Positions 15,117 through 23,524 of a stretch of DNA of 64,000 nt are shown piece by piece. The position numbers and the translations under genes are program-made. The stretch is taken from positions 186,001 to 250,000 of the forward strand of contig JAFKKN010000002.1 in NCBI GenBank assembly GCA_017305535.1, in the 5' to 3' direction. How positions within the stretch are numbered: the stretch's first letter is position 1; every line of letters starts with the position of its first letter. The notes below the pieces were generated by a model that saw nothing but the letters and a program-made list of their open reading frames with translations, was not told the DNA's origin and did not search any database. This DNA comes from Hyphomicrobiales bacterium (GTDB taxonomy: Bacteria; Pseudomonadota; Alphaproteobacteria; Rhizobiales; Xanthobacteraceae).

Positions 15117-16082
15117 ATGCCGATCAAGACCGCCCTCACCTCGCTGCTCGATATCGAACACCCGATCCTGCTGGCGCCGATGGCGGGCGTGGCCGGCGGC
15201 GCGCTGGCCTCGGCGGTCACTAATGCCGGCGGGCTCGGCATCGTCGGCGGCGGTTACGGCGACAAGGACTGGCTCAGCCAGCAACTGCTCGGCGCCGGCA
15301 ACACCCGCGTCGGCGTCGGCTTCATCACCTGGTCGCTGCGCAGGAATCCCGCGCTGCTCGATCTCGCGCTGGCGCATCACCCGAAGGCGATGTTCCTGTC
15401 GTTCGGCGACATCGACGAATTCGCCGCGCCGATCAAGCGCGCCAACATTCCGCTGATCGCGCAGATCCAGACGCTGGCGCAGGCGCGTAAGGCAGTCGCG
15501 GACGGCGCCGACATCATCGTCGCGCAGGGCGCGGAAGCCGGCGGCCATGGCGGCGGCCGTTCGACCTTGCCGCTGGTGCCCGCCGTGGTCGACGCCATCG
15601 GCCACAAGGTCCCGGTGGTCGCCGCCGGCGGCATTGCCGATGGGCGCGGCCTTGCGGCGGCCCTGATGCTGGGCGCGTCCGGCGTCGTGTGCGGCTCGCT
15701 GTTCTATGCCAGCCGCGAATCGCTGGCCCACCCCAACAACAAGCGCGCCACCTTCGCCGGCAGCGGCGACGACACCATCCGCAGTTCGGCGATCGACGTC
15801 GCGCGCGGCATCGACTGGCCCGGTCAGTGGAACATCCGCACCCTGAAGAATCCGGCCATCGTGCAGTGGGACCGCGATCTCGACGGCCTCAAGGGGCAGG
15901 TCGAAACCGAGAAGCCACGCTATCTGAAAGCCGCGGCCGAGGGCGACACCGACGTCGCCGCCGTGATCGTCGGCGAGGCGGTGGACCTGATCAAGGCCGA
16001 CGCAAGCGCAGCGGAGATCGTCGCCACCATGGTCGCGGATGCCGAAAAGCGGCTCGCCGCCGCGCCGCAAATGCTGGGCTGA
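15117..16082 (+). CDS. Nitronate monooxygenase / 2-nitropropane dioxygenase family flavoprotein
   Basis: The 321-residue protein has the NMO TIM-barrel pattern. It contains HPILLAPMAGVAGGALASAV at the N-terminus, GGGYGDKDWLSQQL, QGAEAGGHGGGRS (FMN phosphate loop, residues ~139-151), PVVAAGGIADGRGLAAALML, and GASGVVCGSLFYASRES. Members oxidise nitronates or act as FMN-dependent enoyl reductases, and the true substrate is unclear. The ATG at 15117 directly precedes PIKTALTSLLDIEHP, where family similarity starts. Upstream ATGs in frame would add an unrelated 27-residue leader. Confidence 0.85.
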   Translation: MPIKTALTSLLDIEHPILLAPMAGVAGGALASAVTNAGGLGIVGGGYGDKDWLSQQLLGAGNTRVGVGFITWSLRRNPALLDLALAHHPKAMFLSFGDIDEFAAPIKRANIPLIAQIQTLAQARKAVADGADIIVAQGAEAGGHGGGRSTLPLVPAVVDAIGHKVPVVAAGGIADGRGLAAALMLGASGVVCGSLFYASRESLAHPNNKRATFAGSGDDTIRSSAIDVARGIDWPGQWNIRTLKNPAIVQWDRDLDGLKGQVETEKPRYLKAAAEGDTDVAAVIVGEAVDLIKADASAAEIVATMVADAEKRLAAAPQMLG

Positions 16083-16238
16083 CCCGCGTTTGCGCGCGTT
16101 GCTTCTTGCGCCGCAATAAGATTTATCTTCCGTCACGCCGCGTCTTCGCGGGTGTTTATGCCATCACGACGCGATGCTGAAGAATATCTTCCCTATCTGG
16201 AAGTAATTCGGCGTCCGAGCGATCCGGGATAGCGGGGA

Positions 16239-17450
16239 ATGACGGAAGCCACTCTCGACGAATTCACCGACGACCAGCGGGCGCGGGCCAATGTGGTGCG
16301 GCTGTCGATCGCGCAGGCGCTGACCGGCGCCAACTCGGCGGTGATCTTCGCCACCGGCTCCATCGTCGGCGCGACCTTGGCGCCGAGCCTCGCGCTGGCG
16401 ACGGTGCCGCTGTCGGTCTACGTGCTCGGCCTCGCCCTGGCGACCTTGCCGACCGGTTATGTCTCCCGCCGCTACGGCCGCCGCGCCGCCTTCATCATCG
16501 GCACCGGCTTCGGCACGCTGACCGGCGTGCTGGGCTGCATCGCAATCCTGCGCGGCTCGTTCGCATTGTTCTGCGTCGCCACCTTGCTCGGCGGCTTCTA
16601 CGGCGCCGTGTCGCAATCCTATCGCTTCGCCGCCGCCGATGGCGCCAGCGCCGCGTTCCGCCCCAAGGCGGTGTCGTGGGTGATGGCAGGCGGCGTGTTC
16701 GCCGGCGTGCTCGGTCCGCAGATGGTGCAGTGGACCATGGACATCTGGCCGCCCTATCTGTTCGCCGTCAGTTTCCTGGCGCAGGCCGGCATCGCGCTGA
16801 TCGCCATGGTCGTGGTGGCGGGCGTCGATTCGCCGCCCGCGCCGCCGTCCGATCTCGGCGCCGGTCGTCCGCTGATGCAGATCGCACGGCAGCCGCGCTT
16901 CATCGCGGCGGCGGTCTCCGGCGTCGTCTCCTATTCGATGATGAATCTCGTCATGACCTCGGCGCCGCTCGCCATGAAGATGTGCGGCCTGCCGCTGTCC
17001 GATTCCAACACCGGCATCCAGTGGCATATCGTGGCGATGTTCGGCCCGAGCTTCTTCACCGGCGCGCTGATCACGCGCTTCGGCGCGCCGACGGTGGCCG
17101 CCGCCGGGCTGTTGCTGGAAGCGACCGCCGCCGGCATCGGCCTTGCCGGCATCACCACGCATCATTTCTGGGCCGGCCTGTTCGTGCTCGGACTCGGCTG
17201 GAACCTGAGCTTCATCGGCGCCTCCGCGCTGGTGCTGGAAACCCACCGGCCGCAGGAACGCAACAAGGTGCAGGCGTTCAACGACTTCCTGGTGTTCGGC
17301 ACCATGGCGATCGGCTCGTTCATTTCCGGACAACTGCTGGCGGATTTCGGCTGGTCGATGGTCAATCTGGTGGTCTATCCGCCGGTCGTGATCGGCCTCA
17401 TCGCGCTGGCCTTCGCGGCGGCAGGACGGCGGCGGATGGTGGTGTCTTAG
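16239..17450 (+). CDS. Major facilitator superfamily transporter
   Basis: The 403-residue protein has about 12 hydrophobic segments and an MFS loop 2-3 signature GYVSRRYGRRAAFIIGTGFG (residues ~79-98), with a cytoplasmic middle loop around residues 195-220. The order of conserved features (LYGAVSQSYRFAAADG-like loop, HRPQERNKVQAFNDF near the C-terminal half) fits a proton-driven exporter of unknown substrate. A GGGGA lies just ahead of the ATG. No neighbouring gene indicates its substrate. Confidence 0.85.
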   Translation: MTEATLDEFTDDQRARANVVRLSIAQALTGANSAVIFATGSIVGATLAPSLALATVPLSVYVLGLALATLPTGYVSRRYGRRAAFIIGTGFGTLTGVLGCIAILRGSFALFCVATLLGGFYGAVSQSYRFAAADGASAAFRPKAVSWVMAGGVFAGVLGPQMVQWTMDIWPPYLFAVSFLAQAGIALIAMVVVAGVDSPPAPPSDLGAGRPLMQIARQPRFIAAAVSGVVSYSMMNLVMTSAPLAMKMCGLPLSDSNTGIQWHIVAMFGPSFFTGALITRFGAPTVAAAGLLLEATAAGIGLAGITTHHFWAGLFVLGLGWNLSFIGASALVLETHRPQERNKVQAFNDFLVFGTMAIGSFISGQLLADFGWSMVNLVVYPPVVIGLIALAFAAAGRRRMVVS

Positions 17451-17463
17451 CGACAAGCGATGA

Positions 17464-17555
17464 CGTCATCCTGAGGTGCTCCGCGCATAGCGCGGAGCCT
17501 CGAAGGATCGCCGTCGCCCTTCGAGGCTCGCTGCACTCGCACCTCAGGGTGACGG
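17464..17555. repeat. Palindromic repeat, family B (copy 1)
   Basis: It starts CGTCATCCTGAGGTGC and ends GCACCTCAGGGTGACGG, with internal GCCTCGAAGGAT and CCCTTCGAGGCTCGCT arms, so it can fold into a two-step hairpin. Other copies lie at 18130-18221, 22113-22207 and 39642-39751. It fills most of the space between the MFS gene and the NTF2-like gene. Confidence 0.85.
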
Positions 17556-17650
17556 CTCCCGATTCCGATGGACCCCATTCCCGAAACCGGGTGCCGCACG
17601 CCGGAATCATGCTCTACTCTGCCGCGATCAAAACGCACAGGGAGAGGCCG

Positions 17651-18013
17651 ATGCCGACGCGGGCACGCGTGGACGAATTCATCGCGGTGGTCGAAAGCGG
17701 CGATCACGCCGGCGCCATCGAGCGCTATTACACCGACGACGCCAGCATGCAGGAGAACGCGGCAGCACCGCGCGTCGGCCGCGACACCTTGGTGGCGCAC
17801 GAACGCGGCGTGCTGGCGCGGATGAAGCATGTCTATTCCAAGGCGCTCGGCTCGACGGTCGAAGGCGACCGCGTCGCGATCCACTGGATTTTTGAGCTCA
17901 CCGATCACGACGGCAAGGTGCTCAAGGTCGACGAGATCGCCTGGCAGGAATGGCGCGGCGACCGCATCTTTCGCGAGCGGTTCTTCTATCAGCCGATCAA
18001 GCCGGGGGCGTGA
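17651..18013 (+). CDS. NTF2-like / SnoaL-like small protein
   Basis: The 120-residue protein has the SnoaL/NTF2-like pattern. VDEFIAVVESGDHAGAIERYYTDDASMQEN is an N-terminal helix pair leading to a strand with the typical YTDDA, then GRDTLVAHERGVLARM, VAIHWIFELTDHDGKVLKVD and DRIFRERFFY at the end. The fold serves as an enzyme, ligand-binder or scaffold. No catalytic role can be assigned. The ATG at 17651 has AGGGAGAGG shortly upstream. It is flanked on both sides by palindromic repeats and appears to be monocistronic. Confidence 0.75.
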   Translation: MPTRARVDEFIAVVESGDHAGAIERYYTDDASMQENAAAPRVGRDTLVAHERGVLARMKHVYSKALGSTVEGDRVAIHWIFELTDHDGKVLKVDEIAWQEWRGDRIFRERFFYQPIKPGA

Positions 18014-18051
18014 GAGGGGCGTTGGCTCGATTTGACCATCACCCTCTCCTT

Positions 18052-18297
18052 CGTCATGGCCGGGCTCGTCCCGGCCATCCACGTCTTGCTTGTTGCTTAG
18101 AGCATGATTGCCAAGACTGAATCCGAGGTCGTCACCCTGAGGTGCTGGCGCGTAGCGACAGCCTCGAAGGGCGACGGCCGCGATCCTTCGAGGCTCGCTT
18201 CGCTCGCTCCTCAGGATGACGACATGTGCTTCAATTCAAGCCGATCGCGCTCTAGTCGGGAAGACGCGGATGGCCGGAATAAATCCGGCCATGACGG
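18052..18297. repeat. Family A repeat split by a family B repeat (nested insertion)
   Basis: The left half of a family A element (TCGTCATGGCCGGGCTCGTC...CATCCACGTCTTGC) is at 18052-18092. Its matching right half (GAAGACGCGGATGGCCGG...GGCCATGACGG) is at about 18260-18297. Between them, 18130-18221 is a complete family B element (CGTCACCCTGAGGTGC to CTCCTCAGGATGACGA). Intact family A copies are 85-130 bp long, so the 246-bp span is best read as one repeat landing inside another. Confidence 0.75.
18130..18221. repeat. Palindromic repeat, family B (copy 2), nested within family A
   Basis: The sequence has the family B ends and arms (CCTGAGGTGC, GCCTCGAAGG, CCTTCGAGGCTCGCT, CTCAGGATGACG). It separates the two halves of a family A element in the gap before the second MFS gene. 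Confidence 0.8.
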
Positions 18298-18393
18298 AGG
18301 GAATTCCTTGATCTCATCCTTCGGCCGTCGCCGAATTGTTTCAGTATTCGTCCCGCTACGATGCGCTGATATCGATTTGAACCCAACACCTCC

Positions 18394-18479
18394 CGTCATT
18401 GCAAACGAAGCGAAGCAATCCAGAATACCGCGAAGCAAGGACTGGATTGCTTCGTCGCTGACGCTCCTCGCAATGACGG
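18394..18479. repeat. Palindromic repeat, family C (copy 1)
   Basis: It starts CGTCATTGCAAACGAAGCGA, contains AGCAATCCAG and CTGGATTGCTTCG arms, and ends CTCGCAATGACGG. A second copy is at 39532-39618. Together with the elements at 18052-18297 it fills the 488-bp gap between the NTF2-like gene and the MFS gene. No gene is seen there. Confidence 0.8.
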
Positions 18480-18501
18480 ACTGAACATCGAACAGGCCCG
18501 C

Positions 18502-19743
18502 ATGACCGCCTCCTCTCTCTCCCTCGCCGACGAAAGCTCGCCCCGCTACCCCGGCTGGCGCATCGTCGCGGTGTGTTTCGTGATGGCGACGTTCAGTTGG
18601 GGGCTCGGCTTCTACGGCCAGAGCGTCTACCTGCCGGAATTGCAACGCCTGCACGGCTGGCAGACATCGTGGATCTCCACCGCGACGACGATCTATTATC
18701 TCGTCGGCGCGGCGCTGGTCGTGTTCGTCGGCGACGCCATTGGCAAGATCGGCGCGCGTGTCTGCCTGATCGGCGGCGTGATCTGCGTCGCAGCGGCGAC
18801 CGCGCTGCTCGGACACATCAACGCGTTGTGGCAGCTCTACGCGGTCTATGCGCTGCTCGCCTGCGGCTGGGCTGGCAGCAGCCTCGGCGCGATCACCAAC
18901 ACGCTCGGCCTGTGGTTCGACCGCAAACGCGGCATGGCGATCAGCCTCGCCTTGAACGGCGCCAGTTGCGGCGGCATCGTCGGCGTGCCGCTGCTCACAG
19001 CGGCCATCGCGCACTGGCACTTCACCGGCGCGATGCTGGCGGCGGCCGCCACCGTGCTGTTGTTGCTTGTGCCGCTGATCGGGCTGACGGTCGGCACGCC
19101 GCCGGCGCGGCCGCGCGCGGCAGCCGGGGCGAACGGCAATCCGTCCGGAGCGCGCATCCGCGCCATGGCGTTCCGCGACGTCGCGTTCCTGACGCTGGCC
19201 ATCGCCTTCGCGCTGGTGCTGTTCGCACAGGTCGGCATCATCGTTCACCTGATCGCGTTTCTCGATCCGGTGGTCGGGCGCGAGCACGCCGCCATCGCGG
19301 TGGCGCTGTTGACGGCGATGGCGATGATCGGACGATTGTTGTTCTCCATCGTCATCGACCGGCTCAACCAGCGCCTCGTCTCGGCGCTGTCGTTCGTGAG
19401 CCAGGCCTGCGCGCTGGTGATCCTGATTAACCTCAGCAACACCACTGCGGTGTATTTCGCCTGCGCGCTGTTCGGCTTCTCGGTCGGCAACCTGATCACG
19501 CTGCCGGCGCTGATCGTGCAGCGCGATTTTCCCGCCGAATCCTTCGGCGTGCTGATCAGCCTCAACACCGCCGTGACGCAGGTGACCTACGCCTTCGGCC
19601 CCGGCGTGATCGGCGTGCTGCGCGATCTCACCGGCGGCTACACCGTGCCGTTCATGATGTGCATCGCGCTGGAACTGACCGCCGCCGCGCTGATCATGGT
19701 TCGCGGGCGCGCAGCAGACCCTCGACGTCAAGCCGTCGCGTGA
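18502..19743 (+). CDS. Major facilitator superfamily transporter (monocarboxylate/oxalate-type by pattern)
   Basis: The 413-residue protein shows 12 hydrophobic segments and opens with YPGWRIVAVCFVMATFSWGLGFYGQSVYLP, a pattern common in MFS proteins related to oxalate/formate and monocarboxylate carriers. It then has GDAIGKIGARVCLIGG in loop 2-3, GLWFDRKRGMAISLALNG in loop 4-5, and a second-half counterpart DRLNQRLVSALSFVSQ. The substrate is not predictable with confidence. Its 3' end overlaps the convergent VOC gene by 50 bp. Confidence 0.85.
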   Translation: MTASSLSLADESSPRYPGWRIVAVCFVMATFSWGLGFYGQSVYLPELQRLHGWQTSWISTATTIYYLVGAALVVFVGDAIGKIGARVCLIGGVICVAAATALLGHINALWQLYAVYALLACGWAGSSLGAITNTLGLWFDRKRGMAISLALNGASCGGIVGVPLLTAAIAHWHFTGAMLAAAATVLLLLVPLIGLTVGTPPARPRAAAGANGNPSGARIRAMAFRDVAFLTLAIAFALVLFAQVGIIVHLIAFLDPVVGREHAAIAVALLTAMAMIGRLLFSIVIDRLNQRLVSALSFVSQACALVILINLSNTTAVYFACALFGFSVGNLITLPALIVQRDFPAESFGVLISLNTAVTQVTYAFGPGVIGVLRDLTGGYTVPFMMCIALELTAAALIMVRGRAADPRRQAVA

Positions 19744-20206
19744 ACATCGCGAGCGTGCCGTCGGCATTGCGCGGCCACGCGTCCTCGGGGCGATCCCAAT
19801 AGAGTTCGACGCCGTTCTGGTCGGGATCGCGCAAGTACAAGGCCTCGCTGACGCCGTGATCGCTGGCGCCGTCGAGTTCGATGCCGGCTTCCAGCACGCG
19901 CGCCAGCGCATCCGCCAGCGCGGCGCGCGTGGGATAGAGAATCGCGGTGTGAAACAGGCCGGTGGTGCCGGGCGCGGGCGGCGAGCCGCCCTTGCTCTCC
20001 CAGGTATTGAGCCCGATATGGTGATGATAGCCGCCCGCCGAGATGAACGCGGCCTGATCGCCGTAACGCTGCATCAGCTCGAAGCCGAGCACGTCGCAAT
20101 AGAAGCCGAGCGCGCGCGCGAGGTCCGCGACCTTGAGATGGACATGACCGATGCGGGTGCCGGCGGCGATGGGGCGCGCGGATCGTTCGAGCGGTGTCAC
20201 GGTCAT
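19694..20206 (-). CDS. VOC-family (glyoxalase/extradiol dioxygenase-like) protein
   Basis: The 170-residue product has one vicinal-oxygen-chelate domain. It has RIGHVHLKVADLARALGFYCDVLGFELM with the first metal His (~22), then GGYHHHIGLNTWESKGG with the second His region, and DPDQNGVELYWDRP with the acidic ligand. It looks like a single-module catechol-2,3-dioxygenase-like protein, but size and context do not establish ring-cleavage activity. It starts 4 bp after the carboxymuconolactone-decarboxylase-like gene, so the two are likely an operon. Confidence 0.82.
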   Translation of the reverse strand: MTVTPLERSARPIAAGTRIGHVHLKVADLARALGFYCDVLGFELMQRYGDQAAFISAGGYHHHIGLNTWESKGGSPPAPGTTGLFHTAILYPTRAALADALARVLEAGIELDGASDHGVSEALYLRDPDQNGVELYWDRPEDAWPRNADGTLAMFTRRLDVEGLLRAREP

Positions 20207-20210
20207 CGCT

Positions 20211-20759
20211 TCACTCCTCCAGTTCGGATGTTTCGCCCGGCGGCAGGTCGAACTGAAACGCGTTCAGCGTCATCGACACCAGCGTGTAGTAACCGCACAG
20301 CCCGATGATCTCGACCACGCCGCGCTCCCCGAGCAGTTTCACCGCCTCGTCGTACAGCGGCTGCGCGATGCCCTTGCCCTCGTGCAGCGATTTCGCCACG
20401 TCGTAGATCATCTTCGCCTTTGGGTCGTCGAAGGCCGGCGTGCGGCGGCAGCGGATGTCCTCGATCAGCGCCGGGTCCATGCCGCCGGCCAAGGCCAGCC
20501 GCTTGTGCGCGTACCATTCGTAATGCGCGGTCCAGTGCCGCGCCGTCACCAGAATGGCGATCTCCGACAGTTTCGCCGGAAACTGCGTGTCGTAACGCAG
20601 CATCGCGCCGAGCCGCGTGGCGTGCCGCGCCATCTCCGGACTGTTGAGCCACGCCATCATCGGCGGCGGCGGACTGCCGCGCTTGCTGGCGATGGACTCA
20701 TCGTAAGTCTGACGTTGATCGTCGCTCATCTCGTCCGGTGACAGCAATTTCAGGCGCAT
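20211..20759 (-). CDS. Carboxymuconolactone decarboxylase (AhpD-like) family protein
   Basis: The 182-residue product contains the family core KLSEIAILVTARHWTAHYEWYAHKRLALAGG (residues ~66-96), followed by DVAKSLHEGKGIAQPLYDEAV and GLCGYYTLVSMTLNAF. The CXXC of AhpD peroxidase partners is absent, so it is closer to the decarboxylase-like group. The ATG at 20759 is chosen because family similarity begins at once with MRLKLLSPDEMSDDQRQTY. The adjoining VOC gene and the acyl-CoA dehydrogenases across the divergent promoter suggest a catabolic locus. The substrate is unknown. Confidence 0.82.
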   Translation of the reverse strand: MRLKLLSPDEMSDDQRQTYDESIASKRGSPPPPMMAWLNSPEMARHATRLGAMLRYDTQFPAKLSEIAILVTARHWTAHYEWYAHKRLALAGGMDPALIEDIRCRRTPAFDDPKAKMIYDVAKSLHEGKGIAQPLYDEAVKLLGERGVVEIIGLCGYYTLVSMTLNAFQFDLPPGETSELEE

Positions 20760-20908
20760 GGCGTTCTCTCGGGCAATCAGGGTGACGCACGCTATCACAG
20801 CGGGCCTCGCCCGCGCCGGGATATTGCTATTCCGGAGGTGACCGCTAATCTTCGCCCAGCCTGCGCAATGCCATTCCATCGCGCGAAATTCCAACAGGAA
20901 CCCTTTCG

Positions 20909-22093
20909 ATGTCCGATCTCGATCAATTCCGCAGCGAAACCCGCGCCTGGTTAGAGGCCAATTGCCCGCCGGAGATGCGCAAGCCGGTCGCCACCGACGA
21001 CGACGTGTTCTGGGGCGGCCGCAACACCAAGTTCTCCTCCGAGGCGCAGAAGGTGTGGTTCGAACGGATGCGCGACAAGGGCTGGACCGTGCCGGACTGG
21101 CCGACGCAATACGGCGGCGGCGGTCTCGATCCCGCCGAAGCCAAGGTGCTGCGCGAGGAAATGGCGGCGATCAACGCGCGGCCGCCGCTGTCGAGCTTCG
21201 GCATCTGGATGCTTGGGCCGGCGCTGTTGAAATACGGCACCGACGCGCAGAAGGCCGAACACCTGCCGAAGATCACCGCCGGCCTGATCCGCTGGTGTCA
21301 GGGCTATTCCGAGCCCAACGCCGGTTCTGATCTCGCCTCGCTGCAAACCCGCGCCGAGAGCGACGGCGACGATTTCGTCATCACCGGCCAGAAGATCTGG
21401 ACCTCCTACGCCAACTATGCCGACTGGATCTTCTGCCTGGTGCGCACCGATCCGACGGCGAAGAAGCATGATGGCATCAGCTTCATCCTGTTCGACATGG
21501 CCTCGAAGGGCGTCTCGACCAAACCGATCCTGCTGATCTCCGGCAAGTCGCCATTCTGCGAAACCTTCTTCGATGGCGTCCGCGTGCCGAAGTCGCATGT
21601 GGTCGGCACCGTCAATCGCGGCTGGGACGTCGCCAAGTATCTGCTGCAACACGAGCGCGCGATGATCTCCGGCATGGGCGGACGCAGCGCCGGCCGTCCG
21701 CTCGGTCAGGTCGCCGCAACCACTGTCGGCAGCGACGCACAGGGCAAGCTCGACGACCCGATCCTGCGCGGCGAGATTGCGCGTTTCGAAGTGGACGAAG
21801 CCGCGCTCGCCTGCGCCGCCGAACGCGCCATCGATCTCGCCAAGGCGGGACAGGGCCATCCGGCGTTCTCATCGGCGATGAAGTATTACGGCACCGAACT
21901 CAACAAGCGGCGCTACGAGATCCTGATGTCGGCCGGCGGCATCGACGCGCTGGAATGGGAGAGCCCGCGTTCGAAGGAAGGCGCCCGCGCCCGCGACTGG
22001 CTGCGCACCAAGGCCAACTCCATCGAAGGCGGCACCAGCGAAGTGATGCTCGGCATCGTCGCCAAGCGCATCCTCGATTTGCCGGGGGCGTAG
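20909..22093 (+). CDS. Acyl-CoA dehydrogenase family protein (large-type subunit of a pair)
   Basis: This 394-residue FAD enzyme has an N-terminal helical domain (DLDQFRSETRAWLEANCP), the substrate/FAD motif WCQGYSEPNAGSDLASLQT (~residue 131), GQKIWTSYANYADW, and a C-terminal helical domain ending with ANSIEGGTSEVMLGIVAKRI. In ACAD proteins, residues in such C-terminal segments contact FAD. Enzymes of this form often act with a second ACAD-like subunit, as in steroid or aromatic side-chain degradation, and the gene at 22247 is a good partner. It is transcribed away from the VOC/CMD pair. Confidence 0.88.
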   Translation: MSDLDQFRSETRAWLEANCPPEMRKPVATDDDVFWGGRNTKFSSEAQKVWFERMRDKGWTVPDWPTQYGGGGLDPAEAKVLREEMAAINARPPLSSFGIWMLGPALLKYGTDAQKAEHLPKITAGLIRWCQGYSEPNAGSDLASLQTRAESDGDDFVITGQKIWTSYANYADWIFCLVRTDPTAKKHDGISFILFDMASKGVSTKPILLISGKSPFCETFFDGVRVPKSHVVGTVNRGWDVAKYLLQHERAMISGMGGRSAGRPLGQVAATTVGSDAQGKLDDPILRGEIARFEVDEAALACAAERAIDLAKAGQGHPAFSSAMKYYGTELNKRRYEILMSAGGIDALEWESPRSKEGARARDWLRTKANSIEGGTSEVMLGIVAKRILDLPGA

Positions 22094-22112
22094 TTTGCCC
22101 TGCTACCAGTCC

Positions 22113-22207
22113 CGTCATCCTGAGGTGCGCGCCGTCTGCGGCGCGCCTCGAAGGATGAACGGCCACCATCCTTCGAGGCTCGCTACCGCTCGCACCTCAG
22201 GATGACG
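22113..22207. repeat. Palindromic repeat, family B (copy 3)
   Basis: The ends are CGTCATCCTGAGGTGC and GCACCTCAGGATGACGG, with GCCTCGAAGGAT and ATCCTTCGAGGCTCGCT arms. It lies between the two acyl-CoA dehydrogenase genes and could alter the ratio of their messages. Confidence 0.85.
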
Positions 22208-22246
22208 GCTTCGATCCATATCCAGTAAACAGATTCGGAATCAAAA

Positions 22247-23386
22247 ATGCCCCTCGTCCTCACCGAAGAACAATCCCTGCTGCGCGACAGCGCGCGCGGC
22301 TTCATCAACGAGAAAGCTCCGATCGCGCACCTGCGCAAGATGCGCGACGAGCGCGACGCCACCGGTTTTTCGCGCGATCTCTGGAAAGGGTTTGCCGAGA
22401 TGGGTTTTGCCGGTCTGCTGGTGCCGGAGAGTTTTGGCGGCAGCGGTCTCGGCGCCGTCGAAGCCGGCATCGTGCTGGAGGAAATCGGCCGCAACCTGAT
22501 GCCCTCGCCGTTCCTTTCCACCGCTGTGCTCGCCGCATCCGCGCTCGTGCGCGGCGGCAATGCCGAACAGCAGGCGGCCTACCTGCCGAAGATCGCCGAT
22601 GGCTCGTTGATCGCAACATTCGCGGTCGATGAAGGCGCCAAGCACAAGCCGCTCAGCATCGCGATGCAGGCGGTGCGCGCCGGCAACGGATTCAAGCTCA
22701 ACGGCGCGAAAGCTCTCGTCGTTGACGGCCACGTCGCTGATTTGCTGATCGTCGCGGCGCGCACGAGCGGCAACGCCGGCGAACGCGGTGGCCTGACCTT
22801 GTTCCTGGTCGATCCGAAAGCGAAGGGCGTCAGCGTCGAGCGCACCGTGATGGTCGACGCGCACAACGCCGCGCGCATCACCTTCGATAACGTCGAAGTC
22901 AGCGCCGACGCCGTGCTCGGCGAAGTCGATCAGGGCGGCGAACTGCTGGACGCGGTGCTGAACATCGGCCGCGGCGCGGTCGCCTCCGAAATGGTGGGCT
23001 TGAGCGAGGAAGTCTTCAACCGCACTGTCACCTATCTCAAGGAGCGCAAGCAGTTCGGCAAGCTGATCGGCGAATTTCAGGCGCTGCAACACCGCGCCGC
23101 CACGCTCTACATCGATATCGAAATCAGCCGCGCCGCCACGCTGAAGGCGTTGCAGACACTCGATCAGGATGCAGCCAAGGCGGATCACGCGGTCTCGGTG
23201 GCGAAGGCCCACGCCGGCACCACCGCCACCCGCGCGGTGCAGGAAGGCGTGCAGATGCACGGCGGCATGGGCATGACCGATCAGTTCGACATCGGCCTGT
23301 TCATGAAGCGCGCACGCGTGTGCCAGGAACTGTTCGGCGACGACAACTTCCACGCCGAGCGGCTGGCGGAAGCGCGGCAGTACTGA
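22247..23386 (+). CDS. Acyl-CoA dehydrogenase family protein (second subunit of a pair)
   Basis: The 379-residue protein has the ACAD layout. It comprises LTEEQSLLRDSARGFINEKA at the N-terminus, GFAGLLVPESFGGSGLGAVE (~residue 53), a variable middle domain, and QFGKLIGEFQALQHRAATLY and GVQMHGGMGMTDQFDIGLFM near the C-terminus. The active-site base position is not obvious. The expected acidic substrate motif of the middle domain is weak (ATFAVDEGAKHKPLS), which fits a partner subunit. It follows the other ACAD gene after a 153-bp gap holding a repeat. Confidence 0.86.
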   Translation: MPLVLTEEQSLLRDSARGFINEKAPIAHLRKMRDERDATGFSRDLWKGFAEMGFAGLLVPESFGGSGLGAVEAGIVLEEIGRNLMPSPFLSTAVLAASALVRGGNAEQQAAYLPKIADGSLIATFAVDEGAKHKPLSIAMQAVRAGNGFKLNGAKALVVDGHVADLLIVAARTSGNAGERGGLTLFLVDPKAKGVSVERTVMVDAHNAARITFDNVEVSADAVLGEVDQGGELLDAVLNIGRGAVASEMVGLSEEVFNRTVTYLKERKQFGKLIGEFQALQHRAATLYIDIEISRAATLKALQTLDQDAAKADHAVSVAKAHAGTTATRAVQEGVQMHGGMGMTDQFDIGLFMKRARVCQELFGDDNFHAERLAEARQY

Positions 23387-23407
23387 GGCAGCTAAAGAAA
23401 CCCTCTC

Positions 23408-23496
23408 CGTCATGGCCGGATTTATTCCGGCCATCCACGTCTTGCTAATGGACCGTCATAAAACGTGGATGCCCGGGACAAGCCCGGGCATGACGA
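23408..23496. repeat. Palindromic repeat, family A (copy 4)
   Basis: It begins CGTCATGGCCGGATTTATTC and ends GCCCGGGCATGACGA, close to copy 1 at 2573-2665 including the GGATTTATTCCGGCC loop. It lies between the convergent ACAD and phoB genes, a position suited to a bidirectional terminator or message stabiliser. Confidence 0.85.
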
Positions 23497-23524
23497 CAAC
23501 ATCAACCTTCCAAACGTACGACCA

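Noticed and set aside
16164-17456. Minus-strand open frame of 430 codons across the first MFS gene
   Set aside because: The translation is dominated by His, Gly, Arg and Asp with no domain signature. The plus-strand MFS gene explains the open frame.
18211-19911. Minus-strand open frame of 566 codons across the second MFS gene
   Set aside because: Its composition is low-complexity (Arg, Gln, Asp) and it spans a real MFS gene on the plus strand, repeats and part of the VOC gene in another frame. No motif was seen.
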